A stretch of DNA of 64,000 nt from NCBI GenBank assembly GCA_003024785.1, contig PUQB01000146.1, positions 434,799-498,798 on the forward strand. Reading direction: 5' to 3'. Positions 48,749-59,510 of this stretch are shown here, piece by piece. How positions within the stretch are numbered: the first letter of the stretch is position 1; every line of letters starts with the position of its first letter. The translations under genes and the position numbers were made by a program. Source of the DNA: Selaginella tamariscina. Taxonomy: Eukaryota > Streptophyta > Lycopodiopsida > Selaginellales > Selaginellaceae. Below the pieces are notes generated by a model. The model was given only the letters and a program-made list of their open reading frames with translations, had not been told where the DNA came from and did no database searches.

Positions 48749-49675
48749 GGGCAAGATTAATCCTGCCATGACTCCATCCGACGAGGAACGATGGGTGGGA
48801 TTAATCCTGCCGCAGACTCTACCCCTTCGGAGTGAGTCAGCAGGATTAATCCCGTCGTCAACTCTACCCCATCAGAGAGAGTCGGTGGGATTAATCCCGC
48901 CACCGATTCCCTCCCGCGAGGAAGAATCGGCGGATTAATCCCACCGCCAATTCCCTCCCGCGAGGAAGAATCGGCGGGATTAATCCACCGCCAATTCCCT
49001 CCCGCGAGGAAAAATCGGTGGGATTAATCCCCCCTCGTTGGAGAGAGGCGGTGGGATTAATCCCGCCGCGGACTCCCTCAAACGAGGAAGTACCGGCGGG
49101 ATTAATCCTGCCGCCGGATCTTCCTCGTCGGTGAGAGTTGGCGGGATTAATCCCACCGCAAATCCCTCTGACGAGGAAGAGGGGGCGGAATTAATCCCGC
49201 CTACAACACTGACTATTGAGAATAGGCGCGGGATTAATCCCGTCCACAACACTGACGACAGAGAATAGGCGGCGGATTAATCCCGCCCACAACTCTGATG
49301 ACAAGGAATAAGCGGCGGATTAATCCCGCCCACAACTCTCTCAAAAACTATGATTTCAAAGAGATTCGGGATGAATCCTGCCCACAAATATTTAAAACAG
49401 GAAAGTGCTGGCGAGATTAATCCCGCCACCCCTTCTCTGCCTCCTAAAATGGTTGGCGAGATTAATCCCGTAAATAACTCTTTCTAATAAACTCAAGGAA
49501 CTCTTTATTAGTTGAAAGAGTTATCGGCATGATTAATCCCGCCTCTCTTTTTAAGAGACGGAAAAGCATTGCCCGGACTAATTCTACCATAACTATCAAA
49601 GAGATGGTGGCGGGATTAATTCCGCCACCTTTTCGAAGAGGCGAAAAAAAATGGCCGGATTAATCCCGCCGCCCG
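48749..49675. repeat. Palindrome array 1 (about 21 sites, degenerate)
   Basis: Roughly 21 matches to GGCGGGATTAATCCCGCC, many with one to four changes, mostly around the invariant core GATTAATCC. It lies on the 5' side of the DUF7869-like pseudogene (48598), between it and a conserved exon-like segment near 49850. It is the inverted counterpart of array 3. Translated frames give repetitive GGINPA or GLIPP peptides, which are artefacts of the repeat. Confidence 0.93.
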
Positions 49676-51230
49676 GCTAACCGAGAATATTAAGTTAGAA
49701 GTATATTTAAACGGGATAAATCCCTAATAACATATTATAATCCTAATGCATTCCTAAATCTCTAAATTTGAAAATTTAAGAGAGAATGTAAGAGAGTGAA
49801 TCTTTATAAATATATCTAAATTTGTTTATAATACTTACTTGTAAACAGCACTGAAGGCGCTGTGCTTTCTTATAAACAATAGCGCACCCAATTTAATGTC
49901 GCTCCTGAGCTGATCATTAAGAAGAAAAAAGAAAATTTGAAGAGTGAAAAATAAATAAATGAAGAAACCCTTGCTGGAGAAAGAACAAGATCTGAATTTG
50001 AGTGAGAAATTAAATGCATTTTTAAATTTACATGTCAGACCGACAATACTTATGTCAGAAATTCGAAATTTTTAAAATAACAGAAAAGAAAATTTAGGAT
50101 GAGTTAAAACAAATAACCGATAGTTAATATATACTCTCCAATTCCAATGAGTGTTTTAAAATTGCATTTAATGTCATTCAAGTGCTTCAAGCTGTTTAAT
50201 ATTACAAAATTTTTGTAATTATTTTACATTCTTATATTCAAGTATATATTATATATATATATACACTAATACAATAAATAAATTGATATATTATTATGTA
50301 TCATTTAAAATATATTCATAGTCTATTTATTATTATTATTTTCTTAATTACTCGAGTAATTAATTTACATTTCCTAATATTAATGGGATATTCTTTATTA
50401 TTTTCTTAATATTCAAAGAATATTCCAATATTAAACCTGATTATCATAATTAAATTAGTCTTATTCTTAATTATCTTAGTAATTATTCTAAATTCTTATT
50501 ATTTCAAGAATATTCCTATGTTAAACCTTATTATAAATATTAAATTAATATATATTATTAAAACTATATATGACTATATATTAGATAAAATGATGTATTA
50601 TTATGTATAATTTAAAATATGTTCATAGTGTGTATATTAATATCATTTTCTTAATTACTTGAGTAATTAATCTTTTTTATATTAATGCGATATTCTTTAT
50701 TATTTTCTTATTATTCCAAGAATATTTCAATATTAAACATGATTATCATAATTAATTTAGTTAATTATTTCAGTACTTGATCTACATTTGTATATATTAA
50801 TGGGATTTTCTCAATTAATTTCTTATTATTTCAAGAATATTCTAATGTTAAACCTTATTATCAATATTAAATTAATATACATTATTAAAACTATATATGG
50901 CTATATATTAAATAAAATCATATATTATTATGTATAATTTAAAATATGTTCATAGTGTGTTTATTAATATTATTTTCTTAATTATTCGATGTTTGTTTTG
51001 CACACATATATAAACACAATCATAAATTTATATATACACGTGCACACACATTAGAAGTACTTACAGAGACACATATGCACACACATGCACATTGCCCTAA
51101 ACCAAACTTGAGAAATTATATGTTGCTTCTTTATTGAAAAACATCATGTTCAACGCATGTATGATCTATATGTACTCAGTTTATGTGTATGTAACACATT
51201 GAATTTACACATGTAATATATATGTATATC
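49676..51230. repeat. AT-rich internal region of Y, inverted copy of 60110-61680
   Basis: No gene. It contains several diverged units with GAATATTCC, TTAATTACT and TATATGGCTATATATTA-like motifs. The segment near 49845-49930 mirrors the proposed first exon at 61440-61516. 51190-51274 matches (inverted) the repeated tract near 59880-59965. Confidence 0.8.
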
Positions 51231-51274
51231 TGTGTGTATACACGTGTGTATGTATATATGTGTACTAATATATA

Positions 51275-51300
51275 TGCACGTTGTAACTAAAGTGGGCATG
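51275..51300 (+). repeat. Left terminal inverted repeat of X
   Basis: TGCACGTTGTAACTAAAGTG then GGCATG. One or two differences from the termini at 45071 and 3352. 51301-51560 is AT-rich with TTAAT runs and no gene. Confidence 0.8.
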
Positions 51301-51561
51301 ATACGTGAAAATGGGAATATAAAATAAATTACTAATTAATACTTAAGTTTTAATTATTAATTAATCATTTAATTAATATGTAATTAAGCCTTAAATATTA
51401 ATTAATTAATTAATTAATCCTTCAATAACCTTACTTAGTAAGGAATATTCCTAAAATATCTTAGAATATTCATATTATTCTAAAAATAGTTTACAATAAT
51501 GAAGAAATACTATCAAACATAATTACAAATGAAATCATTTTCTTATCAACATGTTAATTTT

Positions 51562-52922
51562 TTATAAATACTTTCTTTCTATCATACAAAGAAATCTTTT
51601 CATTTTGTCTAAATCATCACTCTCCGGATTAATCAAATCATTTTGGTCAATATCTTGATGTTGTTGCCACCACTTAACACTCTCACGAATGCAATTGGGA
51701 GTTGCCATCCTTGTTAATACATAAGATGTGATAAGAGAAGGTCTGCATAAAGGCTCATCTAAAAACTGACGTTCCTTAAGAATAATATTATAAAGCGCCC
51801 GGTTGCTATCCTTCATTTTATAAAATTCAATATCACGAGAAAGAAAAGCTTCAGGAAATGTATGATACGGTGGATACTGCTCACAAAAATTTTCGAGATT
51901 CTTCTTTCTGAGGCACGTATCCAAGTAGTTCACTAGCTCATCCATGATATCGGTATCAGAATATGGATCGAAAGTGATTGGATGAATACAAGCAATGTTT
52001 TGGTTGAGCATAGCCTTCTGAGGAGAGTCGTCTACTACTAACATGTGTTCTTCATTATCCTTAAGCGACTGATCTCCCCATGAGTCCCAATTATTCTTTC
52101 ATTCTTGAAGAAGTATGGCTTGCTTTCCTTTCTTATATTGTGAAATTCGAGAGGTTTATGACACATTCGCTGGTCAAAAATCCAATCTTTACGAATCACC
52201 TCTTCTGCAACACTACAATGTTTCTTAAGTAAACTCAACAGCGGTGTTAAGTTATGAATCTGCATGCATGACCAAATCCCCACAAGCGCACCCATCTCCT
52301 TAAGCTTTTGAAAGAGACGATCCAACCCTGGACGAAAAATAATATCATATCGAAATTTACCATGACAAGGAATGAAATCTCCTTGTTTGATTTCTTTTCT
52401 ATCCTCGGGCCTTTGTCGATGAAGCAGAACACCATTGACATCCAACAACACAATATGGCCATGAGTAACATGAGATAGCGTTGCCTCTTGAATACTTTGC
52501 AAATCACTTGTTTGCTCCCTTTCACATTTATCCGTTGCCACTATCTCGTTGCCTATCCCTTCATCATTTAATTGTACATCATCCTTACAAGATTCAGATA
52601 TTGCATGCGCTGAAGAAATTGATTTCGGAACTGAAGCCAATAAAAATGATGATGAAGTGGCCCCCATGGTAACGATGTTTTGAGCTGCATTATTATCCAT
52701 TTCCTGCATGAACTCTGTCATTCTGACATGTGGCACAAGAAATTGTCGCCAAACCCCTCTCTTACCTCATGGCAATGCTGAAAATCCATGTTCTCAATTA
52801 TTTCATTACATCTGCAAAATGATAATTAGCTGACCTTAAAATTATCAAGGTATATTATTTACCTTGTTAATGTGTGACCCATGTTTGAACTAAAAGCTTC
52901 ATTAATCCTTGAGAATTTATTT
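51562..52922 (-). pseudogene. FCP1/HAD-like phosphatase, one frameshift
   Basis: Main exon 52736-51562. After a low-complexity N-terminus comes LLDVNGVLL (residues 97-105 counted from 52736), the HAD nucleophile motif in the D-x-N-G form. RPGLDRLFQKL and VGIWSCM follow. Then, after a one-base shift near 52075, MLVVDDSPQKAML is read, the C-terminal HAD acidic motif, with a tail to 51562. The order and the DDS motif fit the FCP1/NLI-interacting-factor branch. Two likely upstream exons with GT-AG borders are 52922-52861 and 52805-52759 (CNEIIENMDFQHCHE). Known members dephosphorylate proteins; here the substrate is unknown. The gene lies directly downstream of the ParB-like gene on the same strand, next to the left TIR. 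The single shift may be a sequence error. Confidence 0.65.
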
Positions 52923-52993
52923 TCTGTACAAATATAAAAGAAATATACAAAAATGCCTTATGTTACACTCATTTACAACTATTCATCACTCTA

Positions 52994-55900
52994 TCAATTC
53001 ATTATCAATTCTTCTTCGCTATTACCTTCTGAGTGAGGCGAAGAAGGTCTAAGCCGCTTGTGAGATGGTTCAAGATCTTCTGCATCTTCTATTGATGTTT
53101 CCATGGGTCCTGGAGTGTGCGAATGTTCTGTACTCCTCGAGATAACTTCCGGTCTAATATCTGATTGAAGTTCGTTCTCAGACTCCGAGATTGAACCAGA
53201 TTCACCTTCAGAGCTATCGCACTTATCTGGAGGGAACTTTCTCAAATACGCCTTTATGGATTCGTTGGGGTACTCAGTTGAGACCCAATCTATCCACTTG
53301 TTCAGGTCCTCAACCATGGTCTTATCCTTTTCAACGGCAAACACACATGTATGCCGAAGGTAACACTCCTTCAAGACGGACCCCCTAGTGCAGTAGTCAA
53401 AAACCCACGCATCACTGTGAGGACCCCTGATCAAGTTGACGATGCTCCGTGCCGCTTGACTTGTAATGTTTGGATAACGTACATTGCCGAATACGTCACT
53501 CATACCTATCGGTGTATCGGATGGAGGTTCAGGGCCGTTGGAGTGCAAACAGATGCCTGGCCAGTCATTTGGAAGCTTGAAATTGTTTGGCGCATTCCTA
53601 ACAACCAAGTGAACAACGGTATCAATGCACTTGGGATTAGCATCGTTCATATAAAATCCTGTCCAACGATGTCTATTCTTCTTGGCGAAGGCGAAGGCAA
53701 AAGTATCGGTGACATGAGCAAGAATCAAGAAATAAATACCTGAAAAAGTAGGTATCAGTGAAGAGCGCAAGCATGAATTCAATAATAAATACCTTCTATG
53801 TATATGCTTGCACGGCTAAGTTTCTCCACCAGATCCTCTAGTGCCCTATCTGTCGAAAGATTTTTTGACACCCGCCGATCCATCACGAACAATTGAAACG
53901 GTTTCCTACAAGCAGTGATGTTACCCCATAAAGTCTCCGAATCTAACAACAAACATCTGTAGGGCTTGTCGTGATTCGTAGCATCCTCCTTTATAAGGTT
54001 CAATTCGGTTCTCCGCTGCTGAAGGACTGCCATAAGAGAAGGCGTCATCCCAATGTTCTCCTTTTTGGCGTTGGCGTGCAATAGATTCTTGCCAGATCTT
54101 CCGATTGGTTCACCCATTCGACAAGCATATCATCGTTCGTCACATGCAAATATTTGCTGACCTCTTCATATTTGAAGTCGAGGTCCAACCCAGTTTGTGG
54201 CAGTGTATTCCCAACCACTCCTTGAAATGCCTGACCGTCTTCAACTCCATTGCCTTGAGATGAAAAGGAGAGGTTGGGCTGCTGTTATTAATTTGTAGTT
54301 TGCCATCGATCACCAAATCAGCCAAGACTTCCATCTCCTCCATCGTTGTTCCATTTAAAGGCTTCAACCATGTGAGCTTGAAATCGTTGTCTACATCCTT
54401 TGTAGATTGAACAGACTTAGCCTTCGGCGTCTTACTGGGTTTCTTTGCAGACTTTTCTGAGGGCTCCCCTTCACTTGTCTGCTTCTTCTTCAGTGTTCCT
54501 TTTGAAAAGGATTCCATAATCCCCAACCATTTGGCAAAGATCTTATCTTCGGGGCAAGAAATCAACATCATCAGAAAGGATGTTTCCTTCCCGCCCACCT
54601 GGGCAAAATCAACTGCTGCAATTTCTTCAACTCTCTGAGGAAAAAGACAGATTAATATACCGGCGAGATAAATCCCGCCCAAACAATTTGCTTACCCGGT
54701 ATTCCGCAGATTGTGTATTCCCTGCGGTAGCTCTTTGTGGTCGCTGAAGAGATTCCCACACGCATATATTTTGCTGTTGTAGTGGTTGGTGTCGGCAGCG
54801 TCCCATTCCGCCGATAACTTATGGTACTGCTCGATTGTGAGATTCGGCTTAGCTAAAAACGCCGATCTTTTTGTCAGCTTCTCACGGGTATGCTCGGAAA
54901 GTTTTGTTGCCATCGTTCCTTTGTTGTGTTCCTCGAGAAGTCGTTGGGCTGCCGTTATTGTGTGCTGGCCACTAATGATGTAGTACTTGATAGATTTTTT
55001 ATTCTCCGTCTGAATCTTCATGAGTTGTTCTGGTGTTGTGATCCAGACTTTGTCAGCGCCCTTCCTTCTTTCATAGTATGGACACAAAACAGCATTATGT
55101 GGAACGGTATAAGAATTGTCGTCCTTCATCTTCTCCATGAGCTCAGCTACACGTTCCTGGTTGAGTGGCCTGTAATTGAAGTTTGGGTTGACGCTGCAAT
55201 ATTTAACCCTACAAGGATAAATCTTATCATCCAACATCATTTCCTTGTGACTTATTGCAGCATGAGATGCCACAGGTGCAGCTGACAAAACGATTGATGA
55301 TTTTCTTTTGCGATCCGAATCAACATGTGTGATCCCCGACTGCAGCTGTTCTAGTGTTCTCGGTACACTCTTCCAGCTCCCAAAGCTCCCTAAGCAAATT
55401 GAACGTGATCTGTAGAGAACCTGAGACCGAGCCACCCTCTCAATCTCCATTATGATGTCGCTGTGTTCTTCTTCAATGTGAAGAGGGACGATTGCTCCAC
55501 TTGCTGATTTTCTGTATTGTGAAGCAATATCTCCTGACAATACACCTACTCGATGAGTCTGAAGATTTTCGAAGTAGACATCCAGATGGATCCCCTCCAT
55601 AGATGGGCTTTCGTTGAGTTGAAGAAGAACTCCAAGGTCAACATCATTAGTGAACACGTGAACGTCATTATCCACAAGTCGACAAAACCACCCGAAATTA
55701 ATGTTGTAACTGACGACCTCTGGATCCGAGAACGTGACATTGGATGGAACAAGGCATATGTGTCGAGCATCGTCCAATCTGGGTTCGCAGCCTGCTTTCG
55801 GGTGCTTGACTAGCGAATCTACTTTCCATTGTTTTGCTTGTCCATGAGATGTGACAGAGGTTAATTTGACAGCAGCCATGGTTGCTCCAATGCGCTTCCC

Positions 55901-56116
55901 ATTTATCTTAAAATATGGCCAAGTTGATTCCAGAATCCCCCTGCCCATCTCTTCTCCTGCTCTTGTCTTTAATGTCACCTCAATTCCACATCTGAATACA
56001 AAAATGATTAGTTCAAGTATCCGAGTATAACAGATTTTATTTTAATTCTTACCCAGAATTTGACGACGACTCCATACTAATGACTCGATCTCCTTGTTTG
56101 ATCAAATCGTCCTTCT
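52994..56116 (-). CDS. ParB-like domain joined to degenerate DNA-methyltransferase-like domain
   Basis: Exons on the minus strand are about 56116-56054, 55992-54693, 54632-54120 (one shift near 54200), 54117-53784 and 53737-52994. Counting from the methionine at 55978, residues 254-350 look like a ParB/Srx partition fold: NPNFNYRPLNQERVAELMEK, then KYYIISGQHTITAAQRLL (compare the G-H-x-R-x-x-A-A signature). Further downstream FQLFVMDRRVSKN stands where N4/N6-adenine-type methyltransferases have DPPY. FLILAHVTDTFAFAFAKKN follows. Then comes AWVFDYCTRGSVLKECYL with VFAVEKD, matching the AdoMet-binding motif order of circularly permuted methyltransferases. ParB plus methylase fusions are known in bacteria and phages. 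The catalytic residues are replaced, so a binding role is likelier than methylation. The C-terminus is acidic and Ser-rich. It may be non-functional if the shift near 54200 is real. Confidence 0.55.
54662..54679. promoter_or_regulatory. Solitary palindrome site in an intron of the ParB-like gene
   Basis: GGCGAGATAAATCCCGCC, two changes from the array consensus, sits alone inside the short intron between the ParB exon and the next exon. It is 1.7 kb from the nearest array. Confidence 0.75.
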
Positions 56117-56410
56117 GCAAAATAATACACTATAAATATAAATTATATAAAAACGCACACACACTTGTATAAACCCGAATATACAAAAATAATACACAGA
56201 GAGAAGTAGACGTAATTAACTGTCCGAAGCTCACATTTGTGTTAGTGCAAAAGAAAGATAACATTTCGTTTTAGAACCACCACAAATGTGAGCTCTGGAC
56301 AGTTTTACATAGATTCCTAGCTTTTACTCGAAATATTATGATAAGATGATAAAAGTAAATAAAATGAGATATGCAACTTATATATACTAATACACATATA
56401 TATTCACATG
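56117..56410. other. Region between ParB-like gene and array 2
   Basis: AT-rich apart from the hairpin at 56218-56304. A TTTTGCAG acceptor on the minus strand ends at 56117, implying an upstream 5' exon. Confidence 0.5.
56218..56304. repeat. Long hairpin with 24-nt arms
   Basis: AACTGTCCGAAGCTCACATT plus TGTG (56218-56241) pairs with 56281-56304 with two mismatches around a 39-nt loop. Possibly a small MITE-like footprint or an RNA hairpin inside the first intron. Confidence 0.8.
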
Positions 56411-56414
56411 GAAG

Positions 56415-58025
56415 GTGCGGCGGGATTAATCTCGCCACCCCTTCAATGCCTCCTGAAAGAGTGGGCGGGATTAATCTCGCCACCTTTCTGGAGGCCTTGA
56501 ACGGGAGTGCGGAATTAATCTTGCCACCCTTCTCGGTTCAGAGAGAACTGGGCAGGATTTATTTCTCACACCCCTTCAGTGACTCCAGAAAGGGGCGGGA
56601 TTAATCTCGCCCACCATGTAAGTGATGGTTAAATGAATTTCCCCACCCTTCCCAATTCTCTCCATTGGTATGTTGAAAACCTTCTACGTCTCAGACAGAA
56701 ACGTTTGGGATTGGTCCGACTCACCAATGGAGAAAAAAGGAAGGGTGGCGGGATTCATTCCTCCAACAGGCATTGAAGACTCGGCGGGATTAATCCCGCC
56801 GCCCAGGGCCTTCACTCGGTCCCTATGCGGCGGGATTAATCCCGCCGGACGCCAATTCCCTGCGCGGAATCGGGCGGGATTAATCCCGCCGCCTAGGCAC
56901 TTCAGGCAGGCCAATGGCGGCGGGATAAATCCCGCCCGATTCCGCGCAGGGCATGCGTACGCGGCGGATTAATCCCGCTCCCAGGCCCTTCACTCAGGCC
57001 TTAGTCGGCGGGATTAATCCCGCCGAACGCCAATGCCCTGTGCGAAATCTTGCGGGATTAATCCCGCCGCCTAGGCCCTTCAGGCAGGCCAATGGCGGCG
57101 GGATAAATCCCGCCCGATTCCGCGCAGGGCATGCGTACGCGGCGGGATTAATCCCGCCCACCATGTAAGGGATGGTGAAATTAATCCCACCACCCTTCTC
57201 AGTTCCCTCCATTGGTATTTTGTAAACCTTCTCCGTCTCAGACAGAGTTAGTCGGGATTGATTCAACATACCAATGGAGGAAAAAAAGAAGGGTGGCGGG
57301 ATTAATCCCGCACCGGGTAATGAAGGTTCGGAGAGACTAATCCCGCCGCCCTCTCGTAAATCATGCGCTCACACATATATATTGGCTGCGGCATTTTGAA
57401 CAGGGATGGGTGGGGGCGGGATTAATCCCGCCGCTTATATCCTGCGGAAGTGCCTGAGCGGCGGGATTAATCCGCCGCCCTCCGCGAAGGGCATGAGCGT
57501 GGGGCCGGATTAATCCCGCCGTTCATGTCCTGCGTGAATTCCCTGGGCGGCGGGATTAATCCCGCCGCCTTACGCGCAGGACATGTCATGCAGGCTCTTC
57601 GGTTAGCCTTCCGTGCAGGATCTTTCATGCAGGCTCTTCGGTTAGCCTCATGAGCGGCGGGATTAATCCCCGCCCATCCCCTGTAAATGCCCTGCGCGGA
57701 ATCCGGCGGGATTAATCCCGCCCATTAGGGCCTTCACACAGGCCATTGCCGGCGAGATAAATCCCGCCGCATTCCGCGCAGGGCATGGGTGAGCGGGATT
57801 AATCCCGCCGCCGAGGCCCCTCACGCAGGCCATGGGCGGCGGGATTAATCCCGCCGCTCTTCGGTTTGTCGTAGAGCGGCGGGATTAATCCCGCCGCCCA
57901 TAGCCTGCGTGAAGGGCCTCGGCGGCGGGATTAATCCCGCCGCCATGGCCCCAACCATATAGCGGCGGGATTAATCCCGCCGCCGAGGCCATAAACCTAT
58001 AGCGGCGGGATTAATCCCGCCGCTC
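56415..58025. repeat. Palindrome array 2 (about 31 sites)
   Basis: About 31 copies of GGCGGGATTAATCCCGCC, many perfect. Centre-to-centre distances measured in 57659-58013 are 49, 46, 41, 46, 40, 46, 40 and 40 bp. Spacers are GC-rich with recurring GCGCAGGGCATG and CTTCANGCAGGCC words. A block near 56800-56985 recurs at 56985-57165. The outer copies at the left (56415-56650) are decayed (ATCTCGCC variants). It sits on the 5' side of the ParB-like gene. Confidence 0.95.
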
Positions 58026-58029
58026 GAGG

Positions 58030-58780
58030 GGCTTAGCGTGTGTGCGAGAGATAAAATTAATAAATAAAAAAATTATACAGATAAAAACACACACATATAT
58101 ATATGTGTGTGTGTATATATATATATTATATGTATGTATGTATGTATGTATAGGAGTGTACGTGTGTGTGCAAGAGATAGATAAATAAATAAAATTATAC
58201 AGTACTGGTACACATAATATATGTGTGTACATAGGTATATATATGTGTGTATATGTATATCGTGTGTATGCGTGTGAGCGAAACAAATAAAATCATACAG
58301 ATAAACAAACACACACACACACATATATATACACAGGAGTGTGCGTGTGTGTGCGAAAGATAAAACTAATAAATAAATAAAATTATACAGATAAACACAC
58401 ACATATATATGTGTGTATATAGATATATAATCCATAGAGAAAGAGAGAGAGTCTGTGAATATATAAGCATATATATAAACTAGTGTTGTATGTATGTATA
58501 TATGTATATAGGTATATATATATGTGTATATGTATATTGTGTGTATGCGTGTGTGAGCGAAACAAATAAAATCATACAGATAAACAAACACACACACACA
58601 CACACATATACATACACAGGAGTGTGCGTGTGTGTGCGAGAGATAAAACTAATAAATAAATAAAATTATACAGATAAACACACACATATATATATGTGTG
58701 TATATAGATATATAACCCATATGAATATATAAGCATATATATAAACTAGTGTTGTATACTATTTGTTAATATGCATTGAT

Positions 58781-58834
<54 letters not shown>

Positions 58835-59110
58835 GCAGTGTGCGTGTGTGTGGGAGAGATAGATCAATAAAAAAAATTTACAGATACTGGTACACATAAT
58901 ATATGTATGTATATATGTATATAGGTATATATATATGTGTATATGTATATCGTGTGTATGCGTGTGTGAGCGAAACAAATAAAATCATACAGATAAACAA
59001 ACACACACCACACACACATATACATACACAGGAGTGTGCGTGTGTGTGCGAGAGATAAAACTAATAAATAAATTTATACGCACACTCCTATACATATATA
59101 CATACACACA
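58030..59110. repeat. Microsatellite-rich tandem repeats
   Basis: About six units of variable length, each with GTGTGCGAGAGATAAAACTA, a TAAATAAATAAAATTATACAG stretch split by short indels, and CA/TA/TG runs. Long Tyr/His/Ile-rich frames here are repeat translations, not genes. Confidence 0.9.
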
Positions 59111-59127
59111 CACACACACAGATCTCA

Positions 59128-59330
59128 CCTGTGTGCACAGCCGCCGCCGCCGATTTCACAGCCGCCGCCTCTTGAAACCCTAAGAATATACCTAAACCCT
59201 AAAGGAATTAAATATATATATTAACCCTAATAGAATATTCCTTCTGAGAATATACTTAAACCCTAAAAAGAATAAAATATAGATTCGCCCTAAACGAATA
59301 TTCTTTCATTATATTATTAGCGCGTGCGTG
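59128..59330 (-). promoter_or_regulatory. Possible first exon/promoter of the ParB-like gene
   Basis: On the minus strand a GGCGGC-rich segment ends CACACAG with a GTGAGATC donor at about 59128. Upstream (59170-59310) are four or five AAACCCTAA-type telo-box motifs, common in plant promoters. If real, the first intron spans 59.1-56.1 kb and contains the microsatellites and array 2. Inferred from splice-like signals only. Confidence 0.35.
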
Positions 59331-59510
59331 TGCGTGGGTGTATCACATACACCCCAAAAATATAAATCATGCAGGGATTTAACATGTGTGTGTCCATGAG
59401 AGTGTTAAAGTTTCATGTGTATCAATACATACATACACATTGCATATATTAATACACATAATATATACATACACACGTGTATACACACAGACATACATAC
59501 ATATTACATG

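Larger units (their letters stand above)
45071..51274 (-). mobile_element. Right half of giant TIR element Y, inverted
   Basis: Starts at the terminus TGCATGTTGTAACTAAAATG (45071), where the duplicated block stops. It runs through a minus-strand DUF7869-like pseudogene, palindrome array 1 and AT-rich DNA. All of this is the reverse complement of the region from about 59880 to the end of the window (and of copy a for its terminal part). Homology to the inner region ends at 51274, where the terminus of element X begins. Confidence 0.85.

Noticed and set aside
52994-56116. Bacterial contamination as source of the ParB-like gene
   Set aside because: The gene has GT-AG introns, lies inside TIRs of a plant-resident element, and its flanks continue into plant retrotransposons.
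56218-56304. MicroRNA gene
   Set aside because: Only pairing supports it; no promoter, family match or reads are available. Kept as a hairpin.
48747-57269. Apparent repetitive proteins rich in GGINPA or AGLIPP on both strands over the arrays
   Set aside because: These frames are translations of the palindrome, which reads similarly on both strands. They lack conserved starts and are artefacts.
56415-58025. CRISPR-like array (regular short repeats with spacers)
   Set aside because: The repeat is an 18-bp perfect palindrome with 22-30-bp spacers that themselves share words and duplicate in blocks. There are no cas genes, and the context is plant nuclear with spliceosomal introns.
58011-58978. 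Several Tyr/His/Ile/Cys-rich open frames
   Set aside because: They are translations of CA/TA/TG microsatellites with no domain content.
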